From positions 45,361,441 through 45,425,440 of the forward strand of contig CM042012.1 in the NCBI GenBank assembly GCA_023525715.1: a DNA stretch of 64,000 nt. The letters run 5' to 3'. Origin of the DNA: Cichorium intybus (taxonomy: Eukaryota > Streptophyta > Magnoliopsida > Asterales > Asteraceae). Each line of letters opens with the position of its first letter. The first letter of the stretch is position 1. Below, piece by piece: positions 1-27,933 of the stretch. The notes below the pieces were generated by a model that was not told where the DNA came from, searched no databases, and was given only the letters and a program-made list of their open reading frames with translations. A program made the translations under genes and the position numbers.

Positions 1-7894
<7,894 letters not shown>

Positions 7895-8164
7895 CATTAA
7901 TTGAAAACTTAAACAAATGAGAGAATCTAAGAACCCTTTTTATGAACTTTCTACACAATGTTTACAAAAAAAAAGTCCCAACTTTTTTTATTATGTGTTT
8001 CGAAGAAATAAAAAAATCATTTTTTGCATTCCAATATACATATGCATATGCTTGGCAGAAACTCAAATTTTTTGGTTTTTTTCATGAAATCTATAAAACA
8101 AAAGTTTTTATGATATTTCATAATGTTTTATTTTTAAAAATACAAAGACAAAACTTATATGCAT

Positions 8165-8463
<299 letters not shown>

Positions 8464-8522
8464 AAAAAGCAACATAACATTAAAACAAGCGCAACCCAGC
8501 AAGACGCTGCGGTGCCGGAAAA

Positions 8523-11500
8523 TTACATGGGTTTAAAGGATAAATTAGGTGCAGAAATCCAAAAACGCCTATCTAGAACTAATTTAGAAGATCTACATTC
8601 CAGCCATAAAAACGCATCTTTTTGGATCCTGTGAAGGACTTCTTCTGTTGGACAACTCCTGTTGTGGAAGATAACTTCATTTCTTTCAACCCATATGTTG
8701 CTAAACGTAGCAAAAGCAACAACAGTGAGGATATTTTTCTCCATGTGGTTGCGCGCCAGGGCTAAGAAATCATCAAACCATGACTGCATTCTATTCGACT
8801 CCGAATTATCAACATCGGTAACATCATAGTCGATAGTTTTGATTTTCCACCAATCACTCACTAAGCTCCATATCGTCTTGCTTCTACGGCAATCAATAAA
8901 CGTGTGGAATATAGACTCGTCTTTTTCTTTGCAGACTTCACATAAAACCGAATCCACTCTGAAACCCCTTTTCGCCAAAGCTTTATTCACTGCCAAGCTG
9001 TTTTTGAACATACGCCATATTAGAATATTGATTCTTTTCGGAACCCATTTACACCAACGGTTTTTGCCAATTACTTGAAATCGCGACTGAGTAATTTTAT
9101 TCCTTAGCCAAGCGACCGTGAAGCATCCTTTAGGGCCATCCGGACACCAGCATCTGTCACGGATTGTAAGAAGAGAGAAGTTAGCTAAAAGAGTCAATAA
9201 ACGATTTATTTCGTCTTTGCTACGCCCATCTCTAAAGGTGGATCTCCACTCTTGCAAGCCCCCATTTGGTTCCAATTTTTTCCTCACGCTGACCGATTTA
9301 TTAGGTTCAAGATGATGGAGACGTGGGAAATTTAGCATAAGAGGCTTGTCACTAATCCACCAATCCAACCAGAAATGTGTATTATTCCCATCACCCACTT
9401 TCTTCATAATAAACTGTCTTGGATCAAGATTAATTTCATGCAGTTTATCCCATTGTTTGACTATGTATTTCCATGTTCTCCCAATTTTAATTGTTTTACT
9501 ATCATCCCCACTAGATAATTTACCATGAATACTGTCTAGGATTTTGATCCACAGTGCTCCTTCTTCCTTTTGATACCGCCAAAACCACTTAGCAACAAGA
9601 GCATTATTCAGATCCTCCAACGATCCAGTACCTAGGCCTCCATTCTCCTTTTTGGTTAGGATTTGGTCCCATTTTGCCCATGGAATTTTCCTGTTGATCT
9701 GGTCACCTCCCCAAAAGAAGTCGCGTCTTAGACCTTCCAATTCTTTGATGACACATCTAGGAGCTTTATATATAGAAAAGATGTATGTTCCGATGCTTCC
9801 TAAAACATTATTAACTATCGTGTGTCTTCCGCCAATCGAGAGCGTCTTCCGTTTCCATTTGCTAAGTCTCTTTTTAAAACCGTCAATTAGCATTTGCCAC
9901 GGTCTCCGAACGGCCATGTTTACACCAATAGGGATGCCCAGAAAAGTAGTTGGCATTAATTCCATTTTGCAACCAATAATTAACGCAAAATTCTCCACCA
10001 CGTTTTTCTCGATGCCCACGCCAAACAATGAGCTTTTGTCTAAGTTGACACTTAGACCAGACGCCTTTTGGAAGCTGAACAGAATTCTGACCAAGTTGAG
10101 CACATTCTCCACAGACCATTCGCCAAAGAACATAGAGTCATCTGCAAAAAAAAGGTGAGTTAGCTTAATGTCGTTCCTCCCGACCACCACTCCTTTATAC
10201 GTGCTGTTTTGAACTGCTTTGACAATAGCCGTGTTTAATCCTTCCATAACCAGCGTGAAAAGAAAAGGGGATAGGGGGTCCCCTTGTCTTAGACCTCGGA
10301 AGAGCGTAAATTCTTTGGTAGGACTTCCATTGACCAAAACAGACGAGGAACCCGACTTCAAGCATTCCATAATCCAAACTCTCCACTTGACACCAAATCC
10401 TTTTTGAACCATCATAGAATCTAAGTATCTCCATGAGACTGAATCATACGCCTTGGCAAGATCCGACTTAAATATAAATAAAGATTTTTTCTTCGCTTTT
10501 GCCCAATCCAAGACCTCATTCACAATAAGCGGACCGTCTAGGATTTGCCTATCTTTAATAAAAGCCGACTGGGTCTTGTCAATTATCTTTGGGAGGACGT
10601 TTTTAAGACGTTCCGCCAACATCTTAGAAAGGATCTTGTAAATACTAGAAACAAGGCTAATGGGTCTAAAATCTTTAACTTGGAGCGGATTTAGTTTTTT
10701 CGGAATCAAGGTAATGAAAGCCGCATTAACTCCTTTAGGAAGTTTAGGGAATGTGGCGAAGTCATTAAAAGCTTCAAGAAGGTCCGATTTAATAACTTCC
10801 CAAAATCGTTTAAAGAATTCAATAGAGAACCCGTCTGGTCCTGGGGATTTATTAGGACCACAACTCCAAATAGCTTCCTTCAACTCCTTCTCTTCAAATA
10901 GTTTCTCAATATCTTCACTTTCATTTGTTGAGATTCTGGTTGTTTCTCCCAATTCTTGCTCCCACGTGCAATCAGGGTCACCTTTGAAGTTATTCTCGAA
11001 TGAAACTTTAAAAAAATCTTTAACCTTATTAGGATCGGTCTCCCAAACACCATCTATCTCTACACCTTTGATTGCTGTGACATGTTTCTTTTTGTTCAGA
11101 TTCCTGTGGAACATTACTGAGTTCTCGTCCCCTTCCAGACACCATTTATTTTTATATTTTTGAGCGATATCATCATGCTGTTTCTTTTCACTTTGGATTA
11201 TTTTTGAGAATATTTGCAATCTTTCTGCTAGGATCTCGTCCGTTCTATACCCTTCTTCAATGGCCTTGTCGATGGCTTCCATCCTTTGCATCCAATTAGC
11301 CTTTTCTATAGTTAGTTTTCTGCGTCTGTCTCCTGACCATCTTTTAACCTCCTCTTTAACCCGCTTCAATTTTTTCATAATAACAAATATTTTTTTATGC
11401 TGTCCATCAATAGAAAATTCTGACCAGGTTTTTTTTACAAGTTCAACCAACTCTTCTTCTTCCAGCCAGGAGTTAAAAAACTTAAAGGGCGCGACACCAT

Positions 11501-12209
11501 ACTTTCTGTTTATTTGTTTCAGGACTATAGGCTTATGATCCGAGTACATTCTAGTCTCTGTTAAGGCTTCAAAATTGGGCCATGCATCCCCAAAGCATTC
11601 CGAAATAAGGAAACGGTCGAGTTTTGACATTTTAGAACCCCTTCCTTTTATCCATGTGAACGCAGATCCGCCCAACTTCACATCTATTAGGTTGTTAGAG
11701 GTTATAAATGTGTTAAAAATCTTGGTGTTTCTTTCATTCAAGACCGACCCCCTTCTTTCATTTGCGCTTCTGACTTCATTAAAATCGCCGAAAACAATGG
11801 TAACTCCACCCCAATTTAACAGAGTCGTGTTCACAAAAGACCATAACTCTTCCCTTTTTGTTGGATTTTGGCTAGCATAGATATTTATAAAGCAAACTTG
11901 AACATTGTTTTCAAGCCAAGTTCCCTGAATAACAATACAGTCTTCCCTGCAAATACTATAAGATTTTCTAAATAGGTTGTTGTTCCATATGCTAATTAAT
12001 CCGCCACCTTGACCAACCGAATTGGAGCTAACGAAATCAAAATCCGAACTTTTCCAAATTCTTTTCACCATTAAATCAGAAAAAACCTTTCTTTTTGTCT
12101 CTTGCAACCCGACCACAGAAGAATTGTGTTTAGTAACTAGATTAGACACCCACCTTGATTTGAAATCTCCTAATCCCATTCCATTAATGTTTAAAGATAA
12201 GATATTCAT
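8523..12209 (-). CDS. LINE ORF2: endonuclease-reverse transcriptase
   Basis: An open frame of 1228 codons that would supply the enzyme for target-primed reverse transcription. N-terminal APE-like endonuclease (about residues 1-235): NILSLNINGMG, LQETKR, GDFNEVRSANERRGS and SDHKPIVL. Reverse transcriptase (about residues 480-760): DFRPISLVSSIYKILSKMLA, SDLAKAYDSVSW (first catalytic Asp), GLRQGDPLSPFLF and the FADD box in HLFFADDSMFFG (about residue 688). C-terminal zf-RVT domain (about residues 1060-1150) has the zinc pattern CEVC, then H, then C. Length is normal for plant L1 ORF2. The start ATG at 12209 overlaps the ORF1 stop as TAATG. No frameshift or missing catalytic residue is visible, so the protein could be functional. 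Confidence 0.93.
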   Translation of the reverse strand: MNILSLNINGMGLGDFKSRWVSNLVTKHNSSVVGLQETKRKVFSDLMVKRIWKSSDFDFVSSNSVGQGGGLISIWNNNLFRKSYSICREDCIVIQGTWLENNVQVCFINIYASQNPTKREELWSFVNTTLLNWGGVTIVFGDFNEVRSANERRGSVLNERNTKIFNTFITSNNLIDVKLGGSAFTWIKGRGSKMSKLDRFLISECFGDAWPNFEALTETRMYSDHKPIVLKQINRKYGVAPFKFFNSWLEEEELVELVKKTWSEFSIDGQHKKIFVIMKKLKRVKEEVKRWSGDRRRKLTIEKANWMQRMEAIDKAIEEGYRTDEILAERLQIFSKIIQSEKKQHDDIAQKYKNKWCLEGDENSVMFHRNLNKKKHVTAIKGVEIDGVWETDPNKVKDFFKVSFENNFKGDPDCTWEQELGETTRISTNESEDIEKLFEEKELKEAIWSCGPNKSPGPDGFSIEFFKRFWEVIKSDLLEAFNDFATFPKLPKGVNAAFITLIPKKLNPLQVKDFRPISLVSSIYKILSKMLAERLKNVLPKIIDKTQSAFIKDRQILDGPLIVNEVLDWAKAKKKSLFIFKSDLAKAYDSVSWRYLDSMMVQKGFGVKWRVWIMECLKSGSSSVLVNGSPTKEFTLFRGLRQGDPLSPFLFTLVMEGLNTAIVKAVQNSTYKGVVVGRNDIKLTHLFFADDSMFFGEWSVENVLNLVRILFSFQKASGLSVNLDKSSLFGVGIEKNVVENFALIIGCKMELMPTTFLGIPIGVNMAVRRPWQMLIDGFKKRLSKWKRKTLSIGGRHTIVNNVLGSIGTYIFSIYKAPRCVIKELEGLRRDFFWGGDQINRKIPWAKWDQILTKKENGGLGTGSLEDLNNALVAKWFWRYQKEEGALWIKILDSIHGKLSSGDDSKTIKIGRTWKYIVKQWDKLHEINLDPRQFIMKKVGDGNNTHFWLDWWISDKPLMLNFPRLHHLEPNKSVSVRKKLEPNGGLQEWRSTFRDGRSKDEINRLLTLLANFSLLTIRDRCWCPDGPKGCFTVAWLRNKITQSRFQVIGKNRWCKWVPKRINILIWRMFKNSLAVNKALAKRGFRVDSVLCEVCKEKDESIFHTFIDCRRSKTIWSLVSDWWKIKTIDYDVTDVDNSESNRMQSWFDDFLALARNHMEKNILTVVAFATFSNIWVERNEVIFHNRSCPTEEVLHRIQKDAFLWLECRSSKLVLDRRFWISAPNLSFKPM

Positions 12210-14062
12210 TAATTAGCATTTTGAGCACCTTTTTTGGGAGACTTTTCGAAGTCTTTGCTGCCTGCGATACCGCTTGTTATCCCGCTTCTCTCACCAATTT
12301 CTTCCAGTCTTTGAGTTATGCCCACGTTAAGCAAGCCATTCTGTGACGCCATGCTCTGCCTCGATTTGCTTCTAGTGACTCTCGATTCCACAAAAGATTG
12401 CATATCTTTTTTCTCCTCTTTTTCGGTCTCTTCAATATGGATATTGAAGTTAGTGGCTCCAATAGTGTGTAATTTGTCTGTAATAGGGATATTTCTTGAA
12501 AGGAGAATTTGAAGGGGTCCAGTCAATTCTTTCCTATTAATAATGTTTTCCCCTGTGTCCCCATCGGTTTGGTTGTCTTCTAAATTAATCATACTTTTGA
12601 CTTTTTCCAATCCAATATTGGTTTATAAAATTTCCGAAAAAGGGCCTTGGTTTGGGCTGAATTGAATCGGGTCACTATTGGGTGGGGATGGGGTGGTCCA
12701 TGCATCATCTATCTTCCGTAAATTAGAATCTTTGGGAGGAGTGCCTTGGGTAGTGGGTGTCATTGTCGGGTCACGCTTTCTCGAAGCTGGAGCATTAATC
12801 ATGCACGTCTCGTGCACAATCGGTTCATCAAAAGATTCCTTTAGGCTTTGATCGGAATAATTGTCCGGCAAATATTCATCATCGGAGGAGTCGAACAAAT
12901 CTTCATCTTCGCCGTCTTCAACAAAATCGTCTTCACCATTATCGTCCTCGTCTCCGTCTTGCGTTATCTTAGAGCATGGGTTAAAAAATTTTCTATCTGC
13001 CTCAACAACTCGAATCGTAAAGTTCCTCTGGCCAATAACGACATCGACAGATTCATCTATGCGATCCAGTACGTTCGTTTTTATGCAGATGCTTCCGTAT
13101 GATTTGTCTTGATGAGACTCGTAACATGGGTCTGTCACCACCACTTCGCCCCATAGTCTACCGATCTGAATGAAGGAGCTTGGATTCCATGCGTGAATTG
13201 GAATACCTTCAACATTAAGCCATACAAATCGATCCTGAATGACAAACGACTCATCCCATTTTTTGATCAGTTTGAAACTGTTTCTGATCTCACGACTATT
13301 TAACAACTTCTCCTCCTCTTCTTCATTGGTAATATCTAACAAAACCCATGCGCCTCCCAAGTACTTCACGAAACCTTCTCTAAGTCCTTCACAATGACAA
13401 AGGTTGGCAATTCCTTCTAGATTACGTAGACAATTGACCTCCCCAATTAGCTTCTCCTTCAAAAGATTAGACTTTGTCGTGATCTCCTCTCCTGTGAGAG
13501 ATATTGATTTACGAGTGTAAGGAATTTTTCTCCCGTGGGTCTCTTTGATCAGTTCGCTATCGTTGTCTTTGGTTGGTTCTTTTCGTTTGCCTTTAACCAT
13601 GTCGGCAAAGGAGATGTTTGGGTTTCTCAAGCCTTGGTCCCTATCGAATCCCCTCCTCTTCGGTGTGTGTAGTTTCTTTGTCTTTGCATGTTCCCTTGAG
13701 TACATAGCTACTTTAGCAAACATTTTTTTATCACCAATCGTCAATCGATTAAGAATGTCCTCCTGTTTGACTATGTCTTGAACTCGATTAAACCTTGCAA
13801 ATCCAAATCTGTGGTTATGTTTATCAAGCCTCCTGCTAATATAGAGATCCACCAATGTACCCATTTTGGTCATCTCTCTTCTAATCTCTTCCTCACTCCG
13901 AGTTTTTGGGAGATTGGATATAAAAAATGTGGTTACCTCGTTGATCTTCCATTTGTCTTTCGTCTCCACTCGTTGAATTTCATTCTTCGAAACCCATTGA
14001 AAAGTTCTCCGACGAGTCCCAACAGGTTGCCGGAAATCGCCTAGTCTTCTGCTCCCACTCAT
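12209..14062 (-). pseudogene. LINE ORF1 (RRM protein) with one in-frame stop
   Basis: A single reading frame of about 617 codons from the ATG at 14062 to the TAA at 12211-12209, interrupted by one TAA at 12625-12623 (after residue 479). The frame resumes at once as TNIGLEKVKS. Product: an RNA-binding ORF1 protein. The N-terminus has an RRM (about residues 44-100; RNP2-like FFISNL, RNP1-like HRFGFARF). A DUF4283-like region (about residues 215-320) includes GGAWVLLDITNEEEEE and FVWLNVEGIPIHAWNP. An acidic stretch (about 375-410) follows, then a basic C-terminal tail. I see no CCHC zinc knuckle. A single C-to-T change of CAA or CAG-type sense codon would explain the stop; programmed read-through is possible but unsupported. 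Confidence 0.85.
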
Positions 14063-14066
14063 CTCT

Positions 14067-14815
<749 letters not shown>

Positions 14816-15116
14816 GGTAGGCGGCAGATGAAGAAGGTGATTTAGGGATTTGAGAGGGGGGGGGGAAGATGTATACGTGAGAGAGAGTAGGGAGATAGAA
14901 ACCTAGTTTTTAGGAATTTGAAAGTAAAATTCCTAATTTGAAGGATACCAAAATTTACCTAAATACCCTTATTCTATTTAAAAAAATTATAAATCAATTT
15001 AGTTATTTTTAATTTTCAATAAATAACATATTAATATAAGCCATAGATCTCAATATCTGGATGGTCCAGATTTATTCTCACATTCTCAACTTTTTTAATG
15101 TTCTCATTTTATGCTA

Positions 15117-15998
<882 letters not shown>

Positions 15999-16266
15999 CA
16001 TTAGTTGAAAACTTAAACAAATTAGTGAATCTAAGAACCCTTTTTATGAACTTTCTACACAATGTTTACAAAAAAGAGTCCCAAAATTTTTTATTATGTG
16101 TTTAGTAGAAATTAAAAAATCATTTTTTGCATTCCAATATACATATGCATATGCTTGGCAGAAACTCAAATTTTTTGGTTTTTTTATGAAATCTATAAAA
16201 CAGAAGTTTTTATGATATTTCATAATGTTTTATTTTTAAAAATACAAAAACAAAACTTATATGCAT

Positions 16267-21051
<4,785 letters not shown>

Positions 21052-21113
<62 letters not shown>
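21052..21113. repeat. (CA)n-(TA)n tract
   Basis: (CA)n at 21025-21051 runs directly into (TA)n. Confidence 0.95.
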
Positions 21114-21874
<761 letters not shown>

Positions 21875-22054
21875 TTCTCCCCCTCAAATCCCCTGGAATG
21901 GATGACGAGGCTATAAAATCCAAAATAAGAATCTAGCAAATAACAAGCAAAATGGTGACATCATGATGAGAAGCAATGATGAACAGATCCAAAATCCATA
22001 ATCTTCGATATCAGGTTCTATGATATGTAACCGTACAAAAAAGAACTTATTTTA

Positions 22055-24632
22055 ATGATTCTTTATATTATTCTCAACCAATATGAAAAACGAAAAAAGT
22101 TACGACTCATCATATTTGGGTCTTTTGAAACAACTTATGAAGGCACTGACAAAATCATTGCTAATAAGCCAACATCAACCTTGACTAAATTTGATACTTT
22201 CAAAATACTTTCACAAGAAACTGATCATAATGCTTACAATCATTTCAATATCATAAAAAATAAGCCCAATTAGTTGTGTGTTCAAAATTCTCAATATGAA
22301 ATTAACATCAACTTTTTGAATAGCCTCACTAAGGATTGGAAAACTATCAAATTGAACATTCAATTATCTCAAAGTATCTTCATAGTGTCTTTGTATGATT
22401 TATATGGAGAACTATAATGAAAGGAATCTGTTGTTTCTAATTTAAGTAATAATCATGTTCCATCAAAAAATTTTGGGGGACCATTAGCTTTAGTAATCAC
22501 AAATCGACAAATAGGTCAAAATTTCAATCAAAAGTAGGTTTTTCAAAATCAAAATCTTCATAAATAGATGTTTCAAAATCAAGGTTTTTAGACTCAAAAC
22601 CACAGTTTTCATAATCAAGGGTTTTCAAACCAAGGGTTTAATCCTATGTATTAATCAAATCAATGTTACAATCTCGCAATGATTTCAAATAAAGGATACT
22701 CTCAAAATCAGTGTCAACAAATCAGTTTCAAGAGAATCTATATTTTGTTGGAAAATATGATAAAGCTTTTCTATGCAACACCATTCCAAGCCAAAATCAA
22801 TTTTATGAATCAAATCACTCTATTGAAAATGATACATATTTCGAAAGAATTTGTGCACTTTTGGGTAATTTCGGCACCAACGTCTTATACGAAGATCAAA
22901 TCAAAGTGATTTCTGACCAAATCACAACAACTTTCAATCTAAAATAATTCTCAAAACAACTTTCAATGTGAAAATGTTCAAGGAAGTCGGTTTCAATCAA
23001 ACCAAAATTTTCAAAACAATATTCAAGGAAACAAACTGAATTAATTGCAAAACCATAAGTAACAATTGCAAAACAAACAGTCTCAATTTCAAAATCAATA
23101 ACCATAGTATTAGAACAATAGCCTCGGTATGTAAATCAATGTTTAAGAGAAAATAATAAGGAAATAAAATGTCGCACTTGTCAATGCACGAATTATTATG
23201 CTTGTGATTGTAGTCCAAGGTGAAAAGCAAAAGGTATGAGGCTTATTACTTAAATAATTCTGAACAAGTAAAATCTGATAAGCAATGTAAAGAGAAAGCA
23301 CTTATTGTTACTCATCAACCCAATGTTGAAATATCTCCAACATGCAATGAGGAATTTGATGATGATGAAGTTACTGTATAGTTGACCTTTTGATTTGTTG
23401 TTGGAGAAAATACTCTTGATTGTTCCCTATAAGTGGTTGATCGGGTATCGTTTATGACCCATGCTCTTGGTTATGCTCCTAAACTTTTTATACCTCATAT
23501 GACTAAGATTAAGGATTGTGTGTATGATTCAATGGCTTTATACAATCAAGCCTTCACAAATCTTGACATATTCAAAATTGATTTACAATCAACATAATTT
23601 ATGTTAGAAAAAGCCAAAAGGAAAATTCATAAGTTAGAACATGATGTTGGGTGAAAGAACGAGGAAAATGATACCATGTTAAATAAAGTAAATGTGTCCT
23701 TGAATGAATGAAGAGATGGAGTTAGCTAATCAACTTGTTTTGACCGAAAATCAAAATTTAAGGGAAGAGCTTGTCAAAATCAGTACAAGTCAAATTGCTT
23801 TGAATGAAAATTACACCTTGAAAATTGAAATGGCTAAATTTGGAAGTTCCAATCAACATATTTTAGAGGAAAATTAAAAACTTAAAAGGAGATTATTAAA
23901 CTTAATAAACAATATCAACTTTGGGAGGATAATATTCTTAAACTCAAAAACGCAAATCAAATCATTAATAGTATTGTAAAATTTTGGCACAAGGTCCTCC
24001 ACAGAAAGATAGTCAATGTGGCATTGGAAAATATGTACTCTGATTAATGATTTTACTGGAGAAATTTCAACTTCTTTTGAAAGTGTAGACGTCTAGTTTT
24101 AAGGAAATATTTTTTTGCATATTTTGATGAAGAATGACAATGAGACCATCATTATACACAATGAGGATGATAGTGATCTCTCTATCTCCAAAAAAGGTTT
24201 TAAAATCTAAAATAGAATCTGATAGTTCTGAAACTCACAATCTCAAGCAAAAGAACTTACAGATTTGTTAAGCAAAATAGTTGGCCAATTTTGTAACTGA
24301 CAAAACTTTTACCTTTGTGAGTCGTGGAATTTCAATCAATCGTGTGTTTCCTACTTTAAAAACATAAATATTAGGAAACAAAAATGTATAAAAAATATAC
24401 TAAGAACCAACAAGTTAGTAAATACCTCATTCTCACTACTTCTATTTAAAATATCAAAAATAAGAAACAATGAATCCAAGAAAAATAGTTCATGGGATTT
24501 TAGAAAAGATTTCTAATTATTTCAACATAGAAGGAAAAACATTCCATTCTGTCCTAAAAACTCTAGAAATTTTGTTATCATTTTTGAACCATCAACAAAA
24601 ACTTCTTCAAAAGACAAATCAAAATGAAAATA
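22055..24632 (+). pseudogene. Decayed Ty1/copia gag region
   Basis: Fragments in several frames spell a copia Gag. Near 22160-22430 a UBN2-type segment (YNHFNIIKNKP, EINI, FLNSLTKDWKTIKLNIQLS, SLYDLYGEL) is recognisable. Near 23155-23220 a zinc-knuckle remnant reads KCRTCQCTNYYACDCSPR, with the histidine lost. A charged coiled-coil-like stretch follows (about 23600-23880; ENQNLREELVKI, LALNENYTLKIEMAKFG-like). Many stops and frameshifts make it clearly dead. It is interrupted at 24632 by a solo LTR and continues after 26080. Confidence 0.65.
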
Positions 24633-26079
24633 TGTAATACCGTGTTACTAATTAGTAGTGAAATTGTGTTAATCTCAGTGTAATTAAGATTAATTAGGTT
24701 GTTACATGAGTTAGGGTGGTTAGAAACCCATTTGGAAGAAGTTTGAGCTTGAAAAATGCCAAAAAGAGGTTACACTGGTCGTGTAGAGTCACACGGGTCA
24801 TGTAGAGAGGCCTTAAAAGCATATATGAAACCATTCCTGACCCAAACGGTCGTGTAGGTCCACACGGGTCGAGTGAGATTTGAACTGGGAACAATCTGTG
24901 GGTCGAAGGGGTCAAAACGGGTCGTTTCATAGCACACGGGTAGTGTAGCCGAGATTAGTGGCACTAATGTTGTAGCAGTGACTTTGTAAGTGGGGTTTTC
25001 CTCTTTCATTTGGTAAAGTCAAATTCGGGGGTTTCTCTCTAAACCGTACATATACACCCCCAAACACTGCATAGTTGAAATTGGAGCCTATAACTCGAAA
25101 ATTAAAGTTTGGATTTGTTATCTTGCGGTTAAAGGTAATACATCTCCTCGTTTTAGCTTCGATTTGATTGTTGTGTTGCTTGGATTGAGTTAGTTCCAGG
25201 TGGTGTTGATGAACCACCTGCAACTAGCATGAGTTAGAGTGATTTTTCTTGGATTAGTGTATGTATGGGAGTTCTAATCCCAAGCCCGAGCTAAGAAAGT
25301 GTTGATTCTTTCGTTTTTATGGTTGAATAAGTAGGAATGGTAGAATTGAAGCTACAACTAAGATAATATTGTTATCTTTTGTTTGTAACTCATTTCTATC
25401 TTTCAATTTCTTGATTATTGTGAGTTGAGTATAATTGAGATTGTTTTGGATATTGAATATTGACCCAGGATGTTGTGATACAGCCAAAGCTAGACAGGAG
25501 CACGGTATATGCGGTTCAGGAGTTCCACATACTGACCCGACATCATGTGAGTAGTTTCTTATTGATTCTTTTAATGAACTATGTTGTGGTCGAGCTATTC
25601 ATTGCAGAAAGAGAAGAGTTTTATGAGTTTCATAAGGTGTTGGTTTTGTTTTGGTATAAAGAGTTAAGTGTGTCGATCACACCGATGGACTGAGATAGTC
25701 CATAGTAAATAAGTTTCATGAGATTTCGAGTGTCACAACCCAAATAACCATTGATTACTCACTGAGCTCGTATAGCTCATAAATTGTTGTTAATGTTGTT
25801 GTGTTTTAGGTTCGGGTAATGGAGATTGTGGGAAGCGTAGCACGGAGGGATAGTTGAACAATTGGACTTGGACCTACTTGTTTTCCATAGTTTGGACTGT
25901 GTTTGTTGACCCGGTTTTTGGGTAATTAGTTTGTAACTTTGGTGTATATAGACTAGAACTTAAACTATTTTTTGGTAACTTCTTGTATTACATGTTACTT
26001 AACTTTCATTACACCTTTAAACTATATGGTTCTTTTTAAGTAAATTAAGGTGTAATCCAAAAGGAAACCGGGCATTACA
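24633..26079 (+). mobile_element. Solo LTR-like insertion in the copia remnant
   Basis: A 1447 bp insertion with TGTAATACC at the left and GGGCATTACA at the right (TG...CA with inverted TGTAAT/ATTACA). Flanking five-mers AAATA and AAAGA differ at one base, consistent with a slightly decayed 5-bp target duplication. The copia remnant resumes on the other side. No internal coding domain and no second LTR copy are visible. Near the right end the GCTCGTATAGCTC and GGTTCGGGTAATGGAG motifs resemble gypsy-type LTR sequence. Confidence 0.6.
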
Positions 26080-27130
26080 AAAGAGAATATGGATTTCTTT
26101 CCAAATGGAAAATTTTGAAACATCTTCCCAAAATCAACAACAGATTGTTAAGAGTGGTTCACCATGAAAATCTTAAAAGTCATCACTAATTACTACTTCC
26201 AATGTTCCCGAGTCAAAAAAGAAGAGTTTACTTTTTCACAATCAAAAATAGATTTCAAATCAAAATCAAAATGAGAAAAGGTTTCCAACACATCATGAAC
26301 TAAGTTTTTATAAACCAAGGTGGTATATTCCCGGAATCTCAAACTTTCAAAACTTTTTTAGAATTTATGATCAAGGTTTTCTATCACATTACTTTGAAGG
26401 TTATCAAATACCAACATATCATAGAACTCCATACTTCTACGAAAACTTTCAAAGACGTCCCTTTAAACTCACTTTTGAATATTTTGCTTTTGGAGATTGC
26501 CCGCAAGATTTTATTCAAAAATATCCACAACATTTTCCAAGAAGATCAATTTTTAAGATGATGTTCCTTAAATATACAATTCAGAATCATTAGTTTACTA
26601 TGAAAAATCTTAGAGAATCAAGTCTAAAAATACCAAACCAAAAGTCAAGAAAAACAAAAATCCTGAGAAAGTCCAATTTATTCTCAACCATCTACTTTAA
26701 TTCCTAACAAATGAATACACGAGCATATTTAGATGCCTAATCCTTCTATTTAATTTCAAGTACTCATGCTAGGAAGACAGATGACTTAACTTGGAAAATT
26801 GAGTTTTCTAAGCACATGACGAGGAATACAGGGTACCTAAGGGAATATCGAGAATCTTTTTAGATCAAGACTTTAACTTTGGAAATAATATGAAAACCGG
26901 TATCATGGGTTATGGTGACATTACCAATGGAAGATTTATCATCTGGAAGGTCTTTTATATTGATGGCTTGAAGCACAATCTTATCAGTGTTGCCCAACTA
27001 TGCAGCAATAATCATTATGTCATGTTTGCTAAGAGGAAGATGCACCTATCCTCACCATGGTTGTCTATTAACCTCCAGATCCTAAAATACACATATATAA
27101 ACCATGTGTTGATTACAAAAAAAGTTTGAA
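26080..27130 (+). pseudogene. Decayed copia pol: protease/gag-pre-integrase remnant
   Basis: Continuation of the copia remnant. The best-preserved part (about 26780-27050) reads FSKHMTRNTGYLREY, then GIMGYGDITNGRFII, then FYIDGLKHNLISVAQLCSNN. This is the block just after the protease active site and the gag-pre-integrase region of Ty1/copia (compare the family's GYG...G and V..LKHNLLS.SQLC pattern). Integrase and reverse transcriptase are not recognised before the element is cut off near 27400 by the PIF/Harbinger end. Confidence 0.7.
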
Positions 27131-27933
27131 ACTCTTTAATAATTCCATTTAGAGTATGTAGGCAGACTTATCTATTTTAGACAGAGGATGGAATCTTTTG
27201 TCGAAGATATTAGCAGAAATTCACAAATCATGTTGTAAATAGGGATCAACCTCTTTATCAATCTAGATAGAAGACTTTTGATCTTCAACAAACCATTATT
27301 GATCAGTTTGTAGTCTCTAAGAAGCAAAACAAGAGTTTAACGAATGCAATGCCTTTATCAAGACCCTCACTCTAGTTATCGAATCTAATTCTGCAAAATC
27401 TAAGGGGTTGTTTGATAGTTGCTGACTGAGTTAGATCTGACTGAGTCAACCTCTGACTGAAACCATGTTGTTTGATTATGCATCTGACTGAATTTGTTGA
27501 ATGGTGAAAATGATCATGTTACCTTTCTATTCTATCTTTTGTTGAATATAATGTATCTGCTTGATGATATTTGTAAATAAAGTTGTTGAATAGTTATAAA
27601 AAATACAAAATATCATATAAAATCCAAATTAAACATAAATCATTTCAAATCCAAATAAACATTCTAAAGTTCAAACAAAACATAATAACTTGCATACAAA
27701 TTTAACTTGGTCCATTTTAAAGTAGCCGATTAGCAATCTGGTCACACAAAGTATTCATATATTGATTCCTTGTGAACCCATTCTATGTCTTGTATGTTTT
27801 GGCCATTACTTTCACCACCATTCACATCAGGAGTAAACATACTGCTTTCTTCACATTCCATAAACATTTTATCGTGAATTTTTCATTTTCTTATAAAATT
27901 ATAGACTGCAAAACAAGCAGAACTTATATCCCT

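Noticed and set aside
9652..11880. Several 60-168 codon plus-strand frames across 8.8-14 kb
   Set aside because: They are antisense shadows of the LINE ORF1 and ORF2, which have clear conserved domains.
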